A stretch of DNA of 64,000 nt from Candidatus Nanosyncoccus alces (GCF_004138395.1 NZ_PRLM01000002.1:50545-114544), one strand, 5' to 3'; counted from the first letter of the stretch, positions 34,021 through 43,841 are shown. Translations and numbers: made by a program. Notes: generated by a model from the sequence alone, not told the origin.

Positions 34021-35035
34021 CAATCGAAATTCTCGGATAAATGTTCAAACTATACGGGTCTGTTGGCTTCACTCCTGAAATAATCTCATAATACGCTGCT
34101 ACAGCCACCATCGCTCCATTGTCGCCAGAAAGCGAAGGAGCAGGGAAATACGCCTCCAACAGTGCCTCTCTTAGAGCTTTATTTGCACTTACTCCACCCG
34201 CTATTACTACCGATTGTACGTCCGGATATTGTTCCAACGCCAAAGCTAGTTTTTCGCACAGTATTCCCACCGCCGTTTTTTGGAATGATGCTGCAAAGTC
34301 CGCCACCTGTTGCCTAGACAGGTGATTTTTTAGATCATGTGAAGGGTACGAGATTGGCAGCCCCAACTCTTTTTGCACCGCCCTAAGAACCGCGGTTTTT
34401 AGTCCTGAAAACGAAAAATCTAGCCCCTCTACCTTCGGGTGCGGCAGTTTATACTTATTCGCATCGCCAGATAAAGCCGCCCTCGCAATAGCTGGCCCAC
34501 CCGGGTAAGGTAGTCCCAAAATCTTTGCCACCTTATCAAAACACTCTCCCACCGCATCATCGTGCGTCGTCCCAACGATCTCGAACTGATTATGCGCTCG
34601 CATATAAAGAATTTGCGTATGTCCACCCGACACTACTAGTGCTAGCAAAGGGAAGATAGGACTCTCACCGGTAAGCCAATTCGCATACACATGTGATTTT
34701 AGGTGATGTACCGCATACAGGGGTTTATCGTGCAAAATCGCCAAAGTCCGTGCGGTCAAGGTGCCGATTAACAGGGAGCCTAAGAGCCCCGGTGCATGCG
34801 TCACCGCTATCGCATCTATGTCATCCCAATCACATTTAGCATCAGCCAAAGCCTTTTTTACTACCGGCATTATCACTTCAAGATGCGAACGTGCTGCTAC
34901 TTCTGGTATTACTCCGCCGTACTCCGCAAAAATATCAATCTGAGAGACCACTACATTAGAAAGAATCCGGGCGCCATCCTCCACTACGGCCGCCGCGGTC
35001 TCATCACAACTTGTCTCTATCCCCAGTATTTTCAT
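34013..35035 (-). CDS. tsaD: tRNA N6-threonylcarbamoyladenosine transferase subunit TsaD
   Basis: TsaD transfers the threonylcarbamoyl group to A37 of tRNAs reading ANN codons, together with TsaB and TsaE. The 340 residues have the N-terminal GIETSCDETAAAVVEDG, the metal-binding histidines in YAVHHLKSHVYANWL, VVSGGHTQI, the KIPHPxVEGLDFSFSG-type block and VIAGGVSANKALRE. Minus-strand TATAAT (35042-35047) lies 6 nt before the ATG, so the mRNA is leaderless. tsaB and tsaE are not in this window. Confidence 0.96.
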   Translation of the reverse strand: MKILGIETSCDETAAAVVEDGARILSNVVVSQIDIFAEYGGVIPEVAARSHLEVIMPVVKKALADAKCDWDDIDAIAVTHAPGLLGSLLIGTLTARTLAILHDKPLYAVHHLKSHVYANWLTGESPIFPLLALVVSGGHTQILYMRAHNQFEIVGTTHDDAVGECFDKVAKILGLPYPGGPAIARAALSGDANKYKLPHPKVEGLDFSFSGLKTAVLRAVQKELGLPISYPSHDLKNHLSRQQVADFAASFQKTAVGILCEKLALALEQYPDVQSVVIAGGVSANKALREALLEAYFPAPSLSGDNGAMVAVAAYYEIISGVKPTDPYSLNIYPRISIEK

Positions 35036-35062
35036 CTCTTTATTATATCACAGAATGAATAT

Positions 35063-35494
35063 TTACTCGTGATGATATGGCCCTCCACTCAAAATTTGCG
35101 AAGCCCGGTATATTTGCTCTATACACACGACGCGTGCTATGCCGTGCGGGTATACTAAACGGGAAAAGCTCCATACAAAATCTGCTTTTTCTCGTACGGT
35201 ATCAGAAAACCCATACGCTCCGCCTATCAGAATCACCACTTCCTGCCCAACCCCAAAAGCTTTTTCCAACTTAGCAGAAAATTCAGGTGATGATATATTT
35301 TCGCCTCGCTCATCACAGCAAATTACATATTCTCGTCCGCTAAATGGCCATTCCGCCAAATACTTATCTAGTTTTTCTTCTGACATAAAATTCCATGACA
35401 CATCAAACGGCTTCCTCAGCCGCTTCTCATATTCGGCACATGCTTCGGCTACCCATCCCGCATTTTTCTTTCCCCCAGCGATAATCTTTATCAT
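35063..35494 (-). CDS. rlmH: 23S rRNA (pseudouridine-1915-N3)-methyltransferase RlmH
   Basis: RlmH is a SPOUT-class methyltransferase that modifies helix 69 of 23S rRNA. The 143 residues include the SAM-binding knot ILIGGAYGFSDTVREKADFVWSFSRLVYPHGIARVVCIEQIYRASQILSGGPYHHE, the highly conserved C-terminal half, ending in the typical PYHHE. Minus-strand TATAAT lies 7 nt before the ATG and the intervening AGGGGG may also act as a weak Shine-Dalgarno. It is followed by tsaD with 27 nt between them. Confidence 0.95.
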   Translation of the reverse strand: MIKIIAGGKKNAGWVAEACAEYEKRLRKPFDVSWNFMSEEKLDKYLAEWPFSGREYVICCDERGENISSPEFSAKLEKAFGVGQEVVILIGGAYGFSDTVREKADFVWSFSRLVYPHGIARVVCIEQIYRASQILSGGPYHHE

Positions 35495-35533
35495 ACCCCC
35501 TATTATATCACCGAGGGCCCGAATCCTCTACGC

Positions 35534-35556
35534 ACAAAAAAACGCCCTCTAAAGGC
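35534..35556 (-). terminator. Probable terminator of tRNA-Gln
   Basis: On the minus strand GCCTTTAGAGGGC can fold as a short stem, followed by GTTTTTTTG. Confidence 0.6.
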
Positions 35557-35569
35557 ATTAAATCACTCA

Positions 35570-35644
35570 TGGCTAGGCCGGCAGGATTCGAACCTGCGAA
35601 TGCTGGGACCAAAACCCAGTGCCTTACCACTTGGCGACGGCCTA
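35570..35644 (-). tRNA. tRNA-Gln (anticodon TTG)
   Basis: On the minus strand the 75-nt gene has acceptor TAGGCCG/CGGCCTA, D-arm GCCAAGTGGTAAGGC, anticodon stem CTGGG/CCCAG with loop TTTTGGT (anticodon TTG), T-loop TTCGAAT, discriminator G and an encoded CCA. Confidence 0.96.
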
Positions 35645-35696
35645 ATCCTCCAACATTCTACCACAAAAACTAAGCTCAGTAAACCCTGCCCACTGG

Positions 35697-37019
35697 CTAA
35701 ACTTGCACTACTATTGCAGTCCGGTCATCTCTTTTCGTTGCCCGATTTGCTAATGCCCAGGCCGCGAGGTCTGCCGTAGCCGCCTTTTTCACTATTCGAG
35801 CAAATTCGTCATCTGGGATAAAATCTGGTTCATAATCTCCGGTGATCCCATCAGAACAAAACACAATTCTGTCCCCCCCCCTTAACGAAAATTCACCCAT
35901 CTGTTTCACGCGACACTCGTTTAGCCCTAAGGAATTCGTAATCTTATTGCCCCACCCCTCATCTTGTGTTAGTTGTATCGCTTCTTTACCTCTCACCACG
36001 TAAATTCTCGAATCGCCCACCGAAGCGTACATCAAAGATTTTTTACCTTCTCTTTCCACTATCTTGCCTATCACCCCAGTCGAATATCCTGCCGCGGGAT
36101 CGTGTTTTATCGCGTCGCTTGCTACACGTAAAATATCCGCCAAATCTTCTGCTCTCTCAGGGACTTTTTGACTAATCATCTGGTTTGTCGCTTCCACTCC
36201 CAGCTCTGAGGCTCTAGCTGCCCCACCCATACCGCCAGCTCCGTCAAACACCGCAAACAGCCCTAGCGCCGGGTTGTAGTAGGCCGCATCCTCATTTTGT
36301 CGGCCTTGCTCGCCGGCAATCGTACCTTTATCCACCATCGCGAGTCCAGAATCCCTAATCAATTCACCCTTGTTAAAAATTTCAAAGAATCTTCTACCAC
36401 GCCGTGTCGCTTCGCGCGCTTGCTCCGCGTCACGTGTCTGCCGCTCCTCAGCCTCTTGGTGAAACTCGCGCATCGCTTTATAGTATTCGTACTTTTTGCC
36501 ATACATCCCCAGTTTAAAAGATTCCATCGCTTCATCATATTCCCGGGCTTTCTCCTCGCCATTGTAGTCGCCAATCATCCTCAAAAAATCTTCAGAGTGT
36601 TCGTCAAAATCCATCGGGGTCGGATACCTACTGAGAAAATCCGCCACGTTTTGGCCAGAGGTAGCATTATAGCCATTCCAGTCCACCCCCGTCATATAAG
36701 CCAGAATGCGCTTCTGGTGTTTGTCTCCAGCCATCCGCCCAAACATTTCGTCATCACTAAGATGCAATCCTGGCCCAGCCATCCGCACCAAAAGCCGCCA
36801 TTCGCGATCTTTCATATTGGGGTCGTTTTGTAGCACGTTCAACACTTCTGCTTCATCCGCCGCCGTCACCTTATCTTCCTTAAAAGGTTCACTATCAGAT
36901 TCAAAAATATAGCGTTCGTCCCCACCAGACAGATAAAACCCCGTCAATTTTCGTTTTTGCCGTTCAAGATTTGCCCGTTCAGGGCTTTGCTCACTTTTTG
37001 GGCCATTTTTATTAAACAT
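35697..37019 (-). CDS. PP2C-family serine/threonine phosphatase with long N-terminal region
   Basis: The C-terminal 250 residues are a PP2C domain: GRQNEDAAYYN, LFAVFDGAGGMGG, SVGDSRIYVVR, LTQDEGW, FCSDGITG and RDDRTAIVV supply the metal-binding aspartates. The N-terminal 190 residues (helical, charged) match nothing I know. ATG 37019 (MFNKNGPK) is chosen because upstream in-frame codons are antisense to the ftsK start; GATAAT lies 4 nt before it, so the promoter call is weak. A run of nine C (35873-35881; G on the coding strand) encodes RGG just before the SDG motif and could make the gene phase-variable. No kinase gene is visible nearby. Confidence 0.88.
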   Translation of the reverse strand: MFNKNGPKSEQSPERANLERQKRKLTGFYLSGGDERYIFESDSEPFKEDKVTAADEAEVLNVLQNDPNMKDREWRLLVRMAGPGLHLSDDEMFGRMAGDKHQKRILAYMTGVDWNGYNATSGQNVADFLSRYPTPMDFDEHSEDFLRMIGDYNGEEKAREYDEAMESFKLGMYGKKYEYYKAMREFHQEAEERQTRDAEQAREATRRGRRFFEIFNKGELIRDSGLAMVDKGTIAGEQGRQNEDAAYYNPALGLFAVFDGAGGMGGAARASELGVEATNQMISQKVPERAEDLADILRVASDAIKHDPAAGYSTGVIGKIVEREGKKSLMYASVGDSRIYVVRGKEAIQLTQDEGWGNKITNSLGLNECRVKQMGEFSLRGGDRIVFCSDGITGDYEPDFIPDDEFARIVKKAATADLAAWALANRATKRDDRTAIVVQV

Positions 37020-37172
37020 AACTATTATCATTTTAACACTATCGGGTAAAAATTTAGCAACTTTTTTAATCTTATGCCAAAAATCCAACAGGGAATATAA
37101 CACAGAATTTAGCCCCATCATAGTAGCCCCATACCTCTTGTGCTTTTCCTTAAAATGTGCTATAATGGAAAC

Positions 37173-39368
37173 ATGGCTAATACGAAGCGCAAAAAAACAT
37201 CCAAAAACACCAAACGCCGTACTGTCAAAGAAGCCAAGCCAGAGCACGAGCTCCCTGGCGGTTTTTGGCGCCAGACTTCCGCTGTTCTCATGATTGCGCT
37301 CGCGCTGTTCTTCGTTATCACTTGGTTTGGCCACGGTGGCACCGTACTAAACGAAGTGCACAAATTTTTCTTAAATATTATCGGCTTTGCCGCCTACTTT
37401 ATTCCAGCTTTGCTTGTTTACCTTGCTGTAAAAATCTTTCGATCAGAGGACAATCGCGTAGCTGTACCGGTCTATGTTGCTAGCTTTCTTATGATTTTTT
37501 GGATTGCCGGCATTGCTGCCATTTGGCAAAACGGCGGCATAGTTGGCAGCTGGCTCAATTCTTTAATGACTAATGTTTTAGACCAAGGCGTAGTCATTCT
37601 AATATATGTCGTCCTAGTCCTTATCACCACTGCTTTTATCCTCCAATTGTCTCCAGTTACTTTCTTTAAGGGTACCAAAAACCTCGTTAAATCAGGTAAA
37701 AAACCTTCTGTCGATGACGAAGACTTCCCCAAAAAGAAAAAACTTGGTCAGCTCGAAATCAAAGTCAACTCTGGTCTCGGCGCAGTTGAGCCATCTGCTG
37801 CTTCGTCTTCGGCTAAGCTTTTGCACAAATCCGCTATCAAAAAACCTGCCCCCACTCCCGAACCGGCCAAAGAACCGACTGCCCTTACCGCCATCTCTGA
37901 CCCCGACTGGAAGATGCCTTCCACTGATTTATTAGAGAAGAAGCAATCTCCTGCCGATGCCGGCAATATCCAGCAAAACGCTTACATCATCAAATCTACT
38001 CTTGCTGAATTCGGCATCGAAGTAGAAATGGAAGGCGCCAACGTTGGCCCACGCGTCACCCAGTATACTATGCGTCCTCCTGCTGGCGTCAACTTGAGTA
38101 AAATTCTTGCTCGCGATAAAGAACTAGCTCTTAACCTTGCCGTGGATAAGATTCGTATCGAGGCCCCTATTCCTGGCACTAGAAGCGTAGGTGTCGAGAT
38201 TCCTAATGCCCGCTCTGCCGATGTCCGCATGCGCGGTGTGTTAGAGTCTACCGAATGGAAAAAGTCTAACGACCCACTCACTTTCGCAGTAGGGAAAGAC
38301 ATCTCCGGCCGCGCTGTGGTGGCAAACCTCGCCAAAATGCCTCACCTTCTTATTGCTGGTACTACCGGTTCTGGTAAGTCCGTGATGACTAATACGCTCA
38401 TTAGCTCACTACTATACCGTAATGCGCCATCCGACATGAAGCTAATCATCGTCGATCCTAAACAGGTAGAAATGGCCCAATACCAAGATATCCCACACCT
38501 GCTTACCCCTATCATTACTCAAACCGACAAAGCTCTTTCTGCTATGAAATGGGCCGTCGGCGAGATGGAAAAGCGCTACACTCTTATGGCTGAAGAAAAA
38601 GTCAAAAACATTGCCGACTACAATGCCAAAATGGCAAAATCTTCCGACCCCGAAAAAGAAGGCAAAATGCCATACATTGTTATCATTATCGACGAGATGG
38701 CCGATCTCATGATGATGGCCGGAAAAGATCTCGAAATGTTAATTGTCCGCATTGCTCAAAAAGGCCGTGCTGCTGGTATCCACCTAGTGCTCGCTACTCA
38801 GCGTCCAGAAGTCAAAGTTATCACTGGCCTTATCAAAGCTAATATCCCTGGCCGCATCGCCTTTGCTGTGGGCTCACAAATGGACTCTCGCATTATGCTA
38901 GACCAAGGTGGTGCCGAGAAATTACTCGGTAAAGGCGACATGTTGCTCCTAACTACCGAAATGATGGGCAAACCTCGTCGCATCCAGGGCGCCTGGGCTT
39001 CCGATGAAGACATCTCTAAGGTTACCGATTTTCTCCGCTCGCAACGCCCACCAGAGTACAATAAAGAAGTAGTCGCTCAGGCTGTCCAAATCAAAGGTAT
39101 GGGCCCTGCTGGCGGTGGCAGCATTGGTGACCTTGGTCGCCGTTATGATCCAAATGATCCTATTGTACGTAAAGCCGTAGAAATTTCGCTAAACAAAGGC
39201 AAATTCAGTACTGCCATGCTCCAAACTTATCTCGGTAAAGGCCACGGGTTCGTTTCCGGCCTCGCCATTTGGTTCGAGGAAATTGGCGTCATTGGTCCCC
39301 AAAACGGCAACAAACCTCGCGACCTCCTCATCTCGTCTATGGACGAGTTCGACAGCCTAGCGCAGTAA
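37173..39368 (+). CDS. ftsK: DNA translocase FtsK/SpoIIIE
   Basis: FtsK pumps chromosomal DNA through the closing septum. The 731 residues contain four membrane helices within the first 170, a Pro/Lys-rich linker, and the motor domain with Walker A AGTTGSGKSVMTN, DPKQVEMAQYQ, Walker B YIVIIIDEMADLMM and the ATQRPEVKVITG block. The C-terminal gamma winged helix is present (GKFSTAMLQTYLGKGHGFVSGLAIWFEEIGVIG). TATAAT (37161-37166) is exactly 6 nt before the ATG at 37173, which supports this start over upstream in-frame ATGs. Confidence 0.97.
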   Translation: MANTKRKKTSKNTKRRTVKEAKPEHELPGGFWRQTSAVLMIALALFFVITWFGHGGTVLNEVHKFFLNIIGFAAYFIPALLVYLAVKIFRSEDNRVAVPVYVASFLMIFWIAGIAAIWQNGGIVGSWLNSLMTNVLDQGVVILIYVVLVLITTAFILQLSPVTFFKGTKNLVKSGKKPSVDDEDFPKKKKLGQLEIKVNSGLGAVEPSAASSSAKLLHKSAIKKPAPTPEPAKEPTALTAISDPDWKMPSTDLLEKKQSPADAGNIQQNAYIIKSTLAEFGIEVEMEGANVGPRVTQYTMRPPAGVNLSKILARDKELALNLAVDKIRIEAPIPGTRSVGVEIPNARSADVRMRGVLESTEWKKSNDPLTFAVGKDISGRAVVANLAKMPHLLIAGTTGSGKSVMTNTLISSLLYRNAPSDMKLIIVDPKQVEMAQYQDIPHLLTPIITQTDKALSAMKWAVGEMEKRYTLMAEEKVKNIADYNAKMAKSSDPEKEGKMPYIVIIIDEMADLMMMAGKDLEMLIVRIAQKGRAAGIHLVLATQRPEVKVITGLIKANIPGRIAFAVGSQMDSRIMLDQGGAEKLLGKGDMLLLTTEMMGKPRRIQGAWASDEDISKVTDFLRSQRPPEYNKEVVAQAVQIKGMGPAGGGSIGDLGRRYDPNDPIVRKAVEISLNKGKFSTAMLQTYLGKGHGFVSGLAIWFEEIGVIGPQNGNKPRDLLISSMDEFDSLAQ

Positions 39369-39390
39369 GTACTAGACAAGCGACGCTGGA

Positions 39391-39409
39391 CGACCTGCAC
39401 AGCAGGTCG
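39391..39409. repeat. Hairpin downstream of ftsK
   Basis: CGACCTGC-ACA-GCAGGTCG is a perfect 8-bp inverted repeat. No T-run follows on either side. The adjoining GCTGGACGACC slightly resembles the GGACGCG core of the palindromic elements, but a relationship is not established. Confidence 0.45.
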
Positions 39410-39485
39410 GCGCGCTAGCAAACACCTAGTATTGTCGCCCGTACTGACTTAAAATATTTTTAGGTTTATGTTATAATAAACCCAT

Positions 39486-40220
39486 ATGAAGGATGGGAGC
39501 GTGTCGCCGAAAGGTGTCGTAAAGAATTTTATTAGCAATTCTTCTGTCTGGGCCAAAATCGCTATAGTTTTGTTTTTTGTACTAATTCTCATCGCAATAG
39601 TCTTAGCTGTAATTTCAACTATGAGTATGAAAAAAGAAGATGATACCCACATTGACGTATCGAATTTCCCAGAGATTTCTAATGCGCCAAAAGAATATCA
39701 AATTGGTACGGAACAACTCATTTGGCAACTGATTGAGCAGAACGAGCCTATACCAGACTTTTCGGATTATCAAGCAATCATCAGAGAAGGCTCTTACCAT
39801 GAAGAGACCAACAACAATATTTCTAGCGCTGACTTTATTATAGATATTGAAGAGCTGCGATACTCCTTTGAAGTGAGTTTATCTTGGCCCAAGGGGCAAA
39901 AGGTATACTCAGATCCGTCCATAAAGATCCGCTGCCCATATTATACCGACGTAATCTACACAGATACCAAATGCGTAGCAGAACTCCCCACTGCCCAAAT
40001 TCGCCGCTATTTACCGCATAATTACTATCTAAATAACGGTTATCGGGTTCATATAGACGAAAGTAGTACAGGCGGTAATTTCCGCTTACTAGTATATATT
40101 AACGCCTGCAAAGACAAAGATTTAATTGATTCAGCGATGGACTATGCTCGGAATTGGATAAAAACTCTCTACATAGACCCGGACGACTTTAGAATGGAGG
40201 CCTACGACACATGTCTGTAA
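39486..40220 (+). CDS. Single-pass membrane protein, partner family of the lytic cluster (member 1)
   Basis: The 244 residues start MKDGSVSPKG, then one membrane helix near residues 24-46 (AKIAIVLFFVLILIAIVLAVIS) and an external domain. It contains the recurring block of this family in diverged form: DFIIDIEELRYSFEVSL and IRCPYYTDVIYTDTKC, with a cysteine pair. TATAAT (39472-39477) is 8 nt from the ATG. It overlaps the giant hydrolase gene by 10 nt, so the two are coupled. The first codons are nearly identical in DNA to those of the gene at 44464. No known function. Confidence 0.7.
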   Translation: MKDGSVSPKGVVKNFISNSSVWAKIAIVLFFVLILIAIVLAVISTMSMKKEDDTHIDVSNFPEISNAPKEYQIGTEQLIWQLIEQNEPIPDFSDYQAIIREGSYHEETNNNISSADFIIDIEELRYSFEVSLSWPKGQKVYSDPSIKIRCPYYTDVIYTDTKCVAELPTAQIRRYLPHNYYLNNGYRVHIDESSTGGNFRLLVYINACKDKDLIDSAMDYARNWIKTLYIDPDDFRMEAYDTCL

Positions 40221-43200
40221 TCTTTAAGAGAGTCATTTTATTCTTGTGCGCGATAGTCACCGTATTACCCCAGGCACAAGTGGGTGCCGTGACCGCAAGT
40301 ACGATACCGCAATCCGTGTTTGAGGAATACGCCCAAAACAACATTCTATTCTATGACCCATACGAATGTAATGACGGCTCTGGCACAACTTTTTGCACTA
40401 TACCTTCCGGCAAAGATATTACTTGGATTGGGGACTCTTATTCTGTTGAATCCCTGGAACAAATCAAAACGACATTTCCTGGTATAGATTTAGGCGCCGA
40501 AGACTCTGGGAATTCATATTCTCCATATTACAATATTCAGTATAGTAAACACTTAGATTGGATTTCTTCTAGTAATACCCATGATGCTGCTGGCGGTCCT
40601 TCTGGGGTTACAATCTTGAAAGAAATTGTCAACAATAACACTCTGAGACCGTATCTGGTATTAGCCCTTGGTACGAATGATACAATGAGTGAATCCGACA
40701 CGACCAGCACTTTAGAAGAAATTGCTAACTTAGTAGGCCAAAACACGAAGGTAATCTTGACCACGGCTTATACTACTGATGATAGTGATTATAGTGGTGG
40801 AAATAATGCTAAAAAGAATTTTGCTAGTTCACATGACAACTTTTATGTGGCCGACTGGGCTGCCGTAGCAAAACCAGACTATTACGTAGATGACAGTACC
40901 CATCCTATGAGTAATGGGGGATATGAAGCTTGGGTTAATACAATTAAAGAAGCTTTGCCTCAAGACTGTACTGCTGGTCTATTGCCCGGCAACAATGTCG
41001 CGGAAAAAGTTTGGAACTATTTCGTTCAAGCTGACATAGACGGTATTTCAAACAACGCTGCCGCCATTGCCGGCATTATGGGTAATCTCTATACGGAAAG
41101 TGGACTCAACCCATTTATGAACGGCAGTACCGGCAATTATTATCGCGGACTTTATATGTTGAATAGCGACAACGGTGGAGAATTGTGGAACGCTATTTCG
41201 TCTTCCGTCGGGGCGGACTATTGGTCCTTTTACGGTTGGTGGTGTGACGTAAGTGATTATCCAGATGGCAGCAGTTGCGCTGATAATGTATTACTTAATA
41301 ATAACGTTCCTCAAGACGCCATCGATACAGCCATCAAAATGGAGTTAGACTTTCTAGTCCTCGGCGAAATCAACGGTGAAAAAGCTAGTGACCAAGCTTT
41401 CCATACCGAATTCATGGACTTTATAGATCATTTCGACGTCATAACAAATAAAAATAGCGCTAGGTCTTATGCTGAGCTATTCTTAATCACAGTTGAAATA
41501 GCCTATGAAACATCTGCTACCCCAGGTGAAGCTCCACAAGATCCTGGCGTAAGATCGTTTGGGATTAGTAGAGGGCATGAAAGATGGCAGGGAGCAGAAA
41601 GCCGAGGAAATTACGCGGAAAAATTCTATGACAGATATTCGAGCATGACTGTCCCGACTACGATTACGAGTTCAAGCACAACAACATCTAACTCAAACAT
41701 AACTGCAGCTTCATCTGGCGGCTATAATAAATATGATGACCTTACTGATGCTGAACTATGGGACTTAGCCGAAGTGGCAATGCATGAGAATAGCGCAAAT
41801 ATAACCGCCTTTAAGAACGAATTATCCATTATGGCTAATTTGTTCGAGTATAATAGCAATGATTCCATCAGCGGGTACAATCTCTGGAATTACATTGGTA
41901 CTGGCGGCTGGTTTGCTACGTCAAATTACATTAATGGCTCACATGATGACAATATCAGCAACACATATTTGGATGCCACCAGGGATGTGTTAATGAAAGG
42001 TAATCGTACTTTGCCGACTCAAATACTAGAGCATGACTGTGTCGGAGACCTGGAATGGGTAGAAGTCAACGGAGAAAAACACAATGCCTCAAATCCAGGA
42101 AATTGTGCCGGACAAGGTTTAAATGACAACAGTTATTACGTAGCCGGCCAGACAAAGATCCACAATGCTTATGGTAGCACATACATCTTTTATGGTTGGA
42201 TGGGCGGAGAAGCTGGGGTAGGCGATCCAATGGGATATTTTGAAGACAACCCGCCTACAGACACAGTAGCTAGCAACTCTCAAAATAACGGCAATTGTCC
42301 AGACGACAGTAAAGGCAGTGGATTGGGTGGCGAGCAGATTGCTCAAGCCGCAGTTAAAATGGCTTGGCCAGTTCAAGCCGGACAGGGTGATGACTCACAC
42401 GTTGGCGAATGTGAAGAATCCAGCGGGAATTGGATCACCTTCACCACTGCAGAGAGACCTTGTAAGACAAACGCTCGCGCATTTTACCGCGAACAGCTCA
42501 TAGAACAAGGCCGTAGACAAGACGGCATGGACTGTGGCGTATATGTAGGTACGGTATTACAGTACGTTGGCGCAATCGATAATATCACGAGTACCTACGA
42601 CATGGAAGGTGACTACTTTGAGCCATCTGATGAATGGGAACAAATAGAAAACAACGGTGTGGAAAGCATGAAACCGGGGGATGTATTGCTTGCCAATGGC
42701 GCGGCATTGGGGCATTCCACTGGCCACATATTATTCTACGTCGGTGATTATGGTGGTAGCTATGGCAACATTGCTGATGCTTCCCTTGACGAGCGTGTAG
42801 CTCAAGTTGGCAATATCTATAATGATACCGTTTGGCATATCTGGCGATATAAGGGCGGCATCGGCGACGGCTTGACACCTGAACAAGCAGAACAGCTAGC
42901 TAGTAACTATAATAACAACGTTGGTAATTGGGATGGCACAGTAGCTGCAGAAGGGAATTATTGCCAAGGTAGTAGCTGCGCCAGCAGATATAGCAACTGT
43001 ACTTTGTTCTCGGCTTTCTTTGCTGAAATGTTTGCCGGAGTAAGCCAAAGAGGATGGCCAGACGGCATCAACGTTGTAGATACATTAAAAGAGCTCGGCT
43101 TTGAGACTGGTACAGAACCCAAACCGTTTGCAGTTTTCTCTACTAACACTTATCACACCCCATCCGGTAATCACACCGGAGTAGTCGTAGGCGTACAAGG

Positions 43201-43348
43201 TAGCAGTATAGCCACCATAGAGGCCGGCTATCCAAGTCTAAACGCCACCTATTTCGATTACACCGATGTTTCTGGAGAGAATATTTGGTACGCCTATCTC
43301 GACAGCGAACTAGATTATACTAAATTAATGAATTATATTAATCAATGA
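40211..43348 (+). CDS. Secreted multidomain cell-wall hydrolase (SGNH, lysozyme-like, two NlpC/CHAP-like domains)
   Basis: The 1045 residues carry a signal peptide (to about 25), the block YAQNNILFYDPYEC, an SGNH esterase-like domain (GDS at 74-76, LALGTND near 155, DDSTHP near 230), a phage-tail-lysozyme-like domain (VWNYFVQADIDGISNNAAAI; Glu in LYTESGLNPF near 296), a Cys domain with QDGMDCGVYVG near 774 and a C-terminal CHAP-like domain (NCTLFSAFFAEMF near 930, NHTGVVVG near 987). Such a set could deacylate peptidoglycan, cut glycan and cut stem peptides. It lies between two small membrane proteins with overlapping genes. The target wall could be its own or a host's. Confidence 0.8.
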   Translation: MSVIFKRVILFLCAIVTVLPQAQVGAVTASTIPQSVFEEYAQNNILFYDPYECNDGSGTTFCTIPSGKDITWIGDSYSVESLEQIKTTFPGIDLGAEDSGNSYSPYYNIQYSKHLDWISSSNTHDAAGGPSGVTILKEIVNNNTLRPYLVLALGTNDTMSESDTTSTLEEIANLVGQNTKVILTTAYTTDDSDYSGGNNAKKNFASSHDNFYVADWAAVAKPDYYVDDSTHPMSNGGYEAWVNTIKEALPQDCTAGLLPGNNVAEKVWNYFVQADIDGISNNAAAIAGIMGNLYTESGLNPFMNGSTGNYYRGLYMLNSDNGGELWNAISSSVGADYWSFYGWWCDVSDYPDGSSCADNVLLNNNVPQDAIDTAIKMELDFLVLGEINGEKASDQAFHTEFMDFIDHFDVITNKNSARSYAELFLITVEIAYETSATPGEAPQDPGVRSFGISRGHERWQGAESRGNYAEKFYDRYSSMTVPTTITSSSTTTSNSNITAASSGGYNKYDDLTDAELWDLAEVAMHENSANITAFKNELSIMANLFEYNSNDSISGYNLWNYIGTGGWFATSNYINGSHDDNISNTYLDATRDVLMKGNRTLPTQILEHDCVGDLEWVEVNGEKHNASNPGNCAGQGLNDNSYYVAGQTKIHNAYGSTYIFYGWMGGEAGVGDPMGYFEDNPPTDTVASNSQNNGNCPDDSKGSGLGGEQIAQAAVKMAWPVQAGQGDDSHVGECEESSGNWITFTTAERPCKTNARAFYREQLIEQGRRQDGMDCGVYVGTVLQYVGAIDNITSTYDMEGDYFEPSDEWEQIENNGVESMKPGDVLLANGAALGHSTGHILFYVGDYGGSYGNIADASLDERVAQVGNIYNDTVWHIWRYKGGIGDGLTPEQAEQLASNYNNNVGNWDGTVAAEGNYCQGSSCASRYSNCTLFSAFFAEMFAGVSQRGWPDGINVVDTLKELGFETGTEPKPFAVFSTNTYHTPSGNHTGVVVGVQGSSIATIEAGYPSLNATYFDYTDVSGENIWYAYLDSELDYTKLMNYINQ

Positions 43349-43833
43349 TGGGTAAAAATACAAAAATTAAACTTACTATCGCCTGTTGCATTATTGTGGC
43401 CACATTAGGAATAATATCAGTACTCCTGATAGATTACTTTACAGACAAATCCAATTACACAACGATAGATAATTTTAATGACTACTATTACAGCGTTCCG
43501 CAGAAAACCAAAAATTTAATCTTTTCTACGCTCAACAATACCATTAGAAAAAACGTCTCTGGAGATATCCCCACCGACGGAGCAATCATTCGCAGCGCCG
43601 AACCGTATCTTTACGACTACAACATAAATTATGATGGATATTCTGGTGAATTTATAGTGGACATACCAGCAATCCAACAGTCCTACCTCGTCAATTTTAA
43701 TTTTAATGAAGATCCAGAAGCCTTTACAGGTGGCTATGAAGTGCTAATATACTGTATATCCGGCAACAAAATGATCTACCCAGACTTCGGCTGTGAGGAA
43801 GACCTACCCTTTATAAAAGAGGCTGAAAGGTAG
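43345..43833 (+). CDS. Single-pass membrane protein, partner family of the lytic cluster (member 2)
   Basis: The 162 residues have a membrane helix near residues 9-31 (LTIACCIIVATLGIISVLLI) and an external domain with the family blocks TIDNFNDYY, GEFIVDIPAIQQSYLVNF, and VLIYCISGNKMIYPDFGCEED, whose two cysteines probably form a disulfide. The start overlaps the hydrolase stop (ATGATG), so translation is coupled. It may anchor, inhibit or chaperone the preceding hydrolase; none of these is shown. Confidence 0.7.
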   Translation: MMGKNTKIKLTIACCIIVATLGIISVLLIDYFTDKSNYTTIDNFNDYYYSVPQKTKNLIFSTLNNTIRKNVSGDIPTDGAIIRSAEPYLYDYNINYDGYSGEFIVDIPAIQQSYLVNFNFNEDPEAFTGGYEVLIYCISGNKMIYPDFGCEEDLPFIKEAER

Positions 43834-43841
43834 GAGCCAAT

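Noticed and set aside
37020..37334. A longer N-terminus for the PP2C gene
   Set aside because: These codons are antisense to the ftsK start and promoter and look unlike the rest of the protein; MFNKNGPK at 37019 is a better start.
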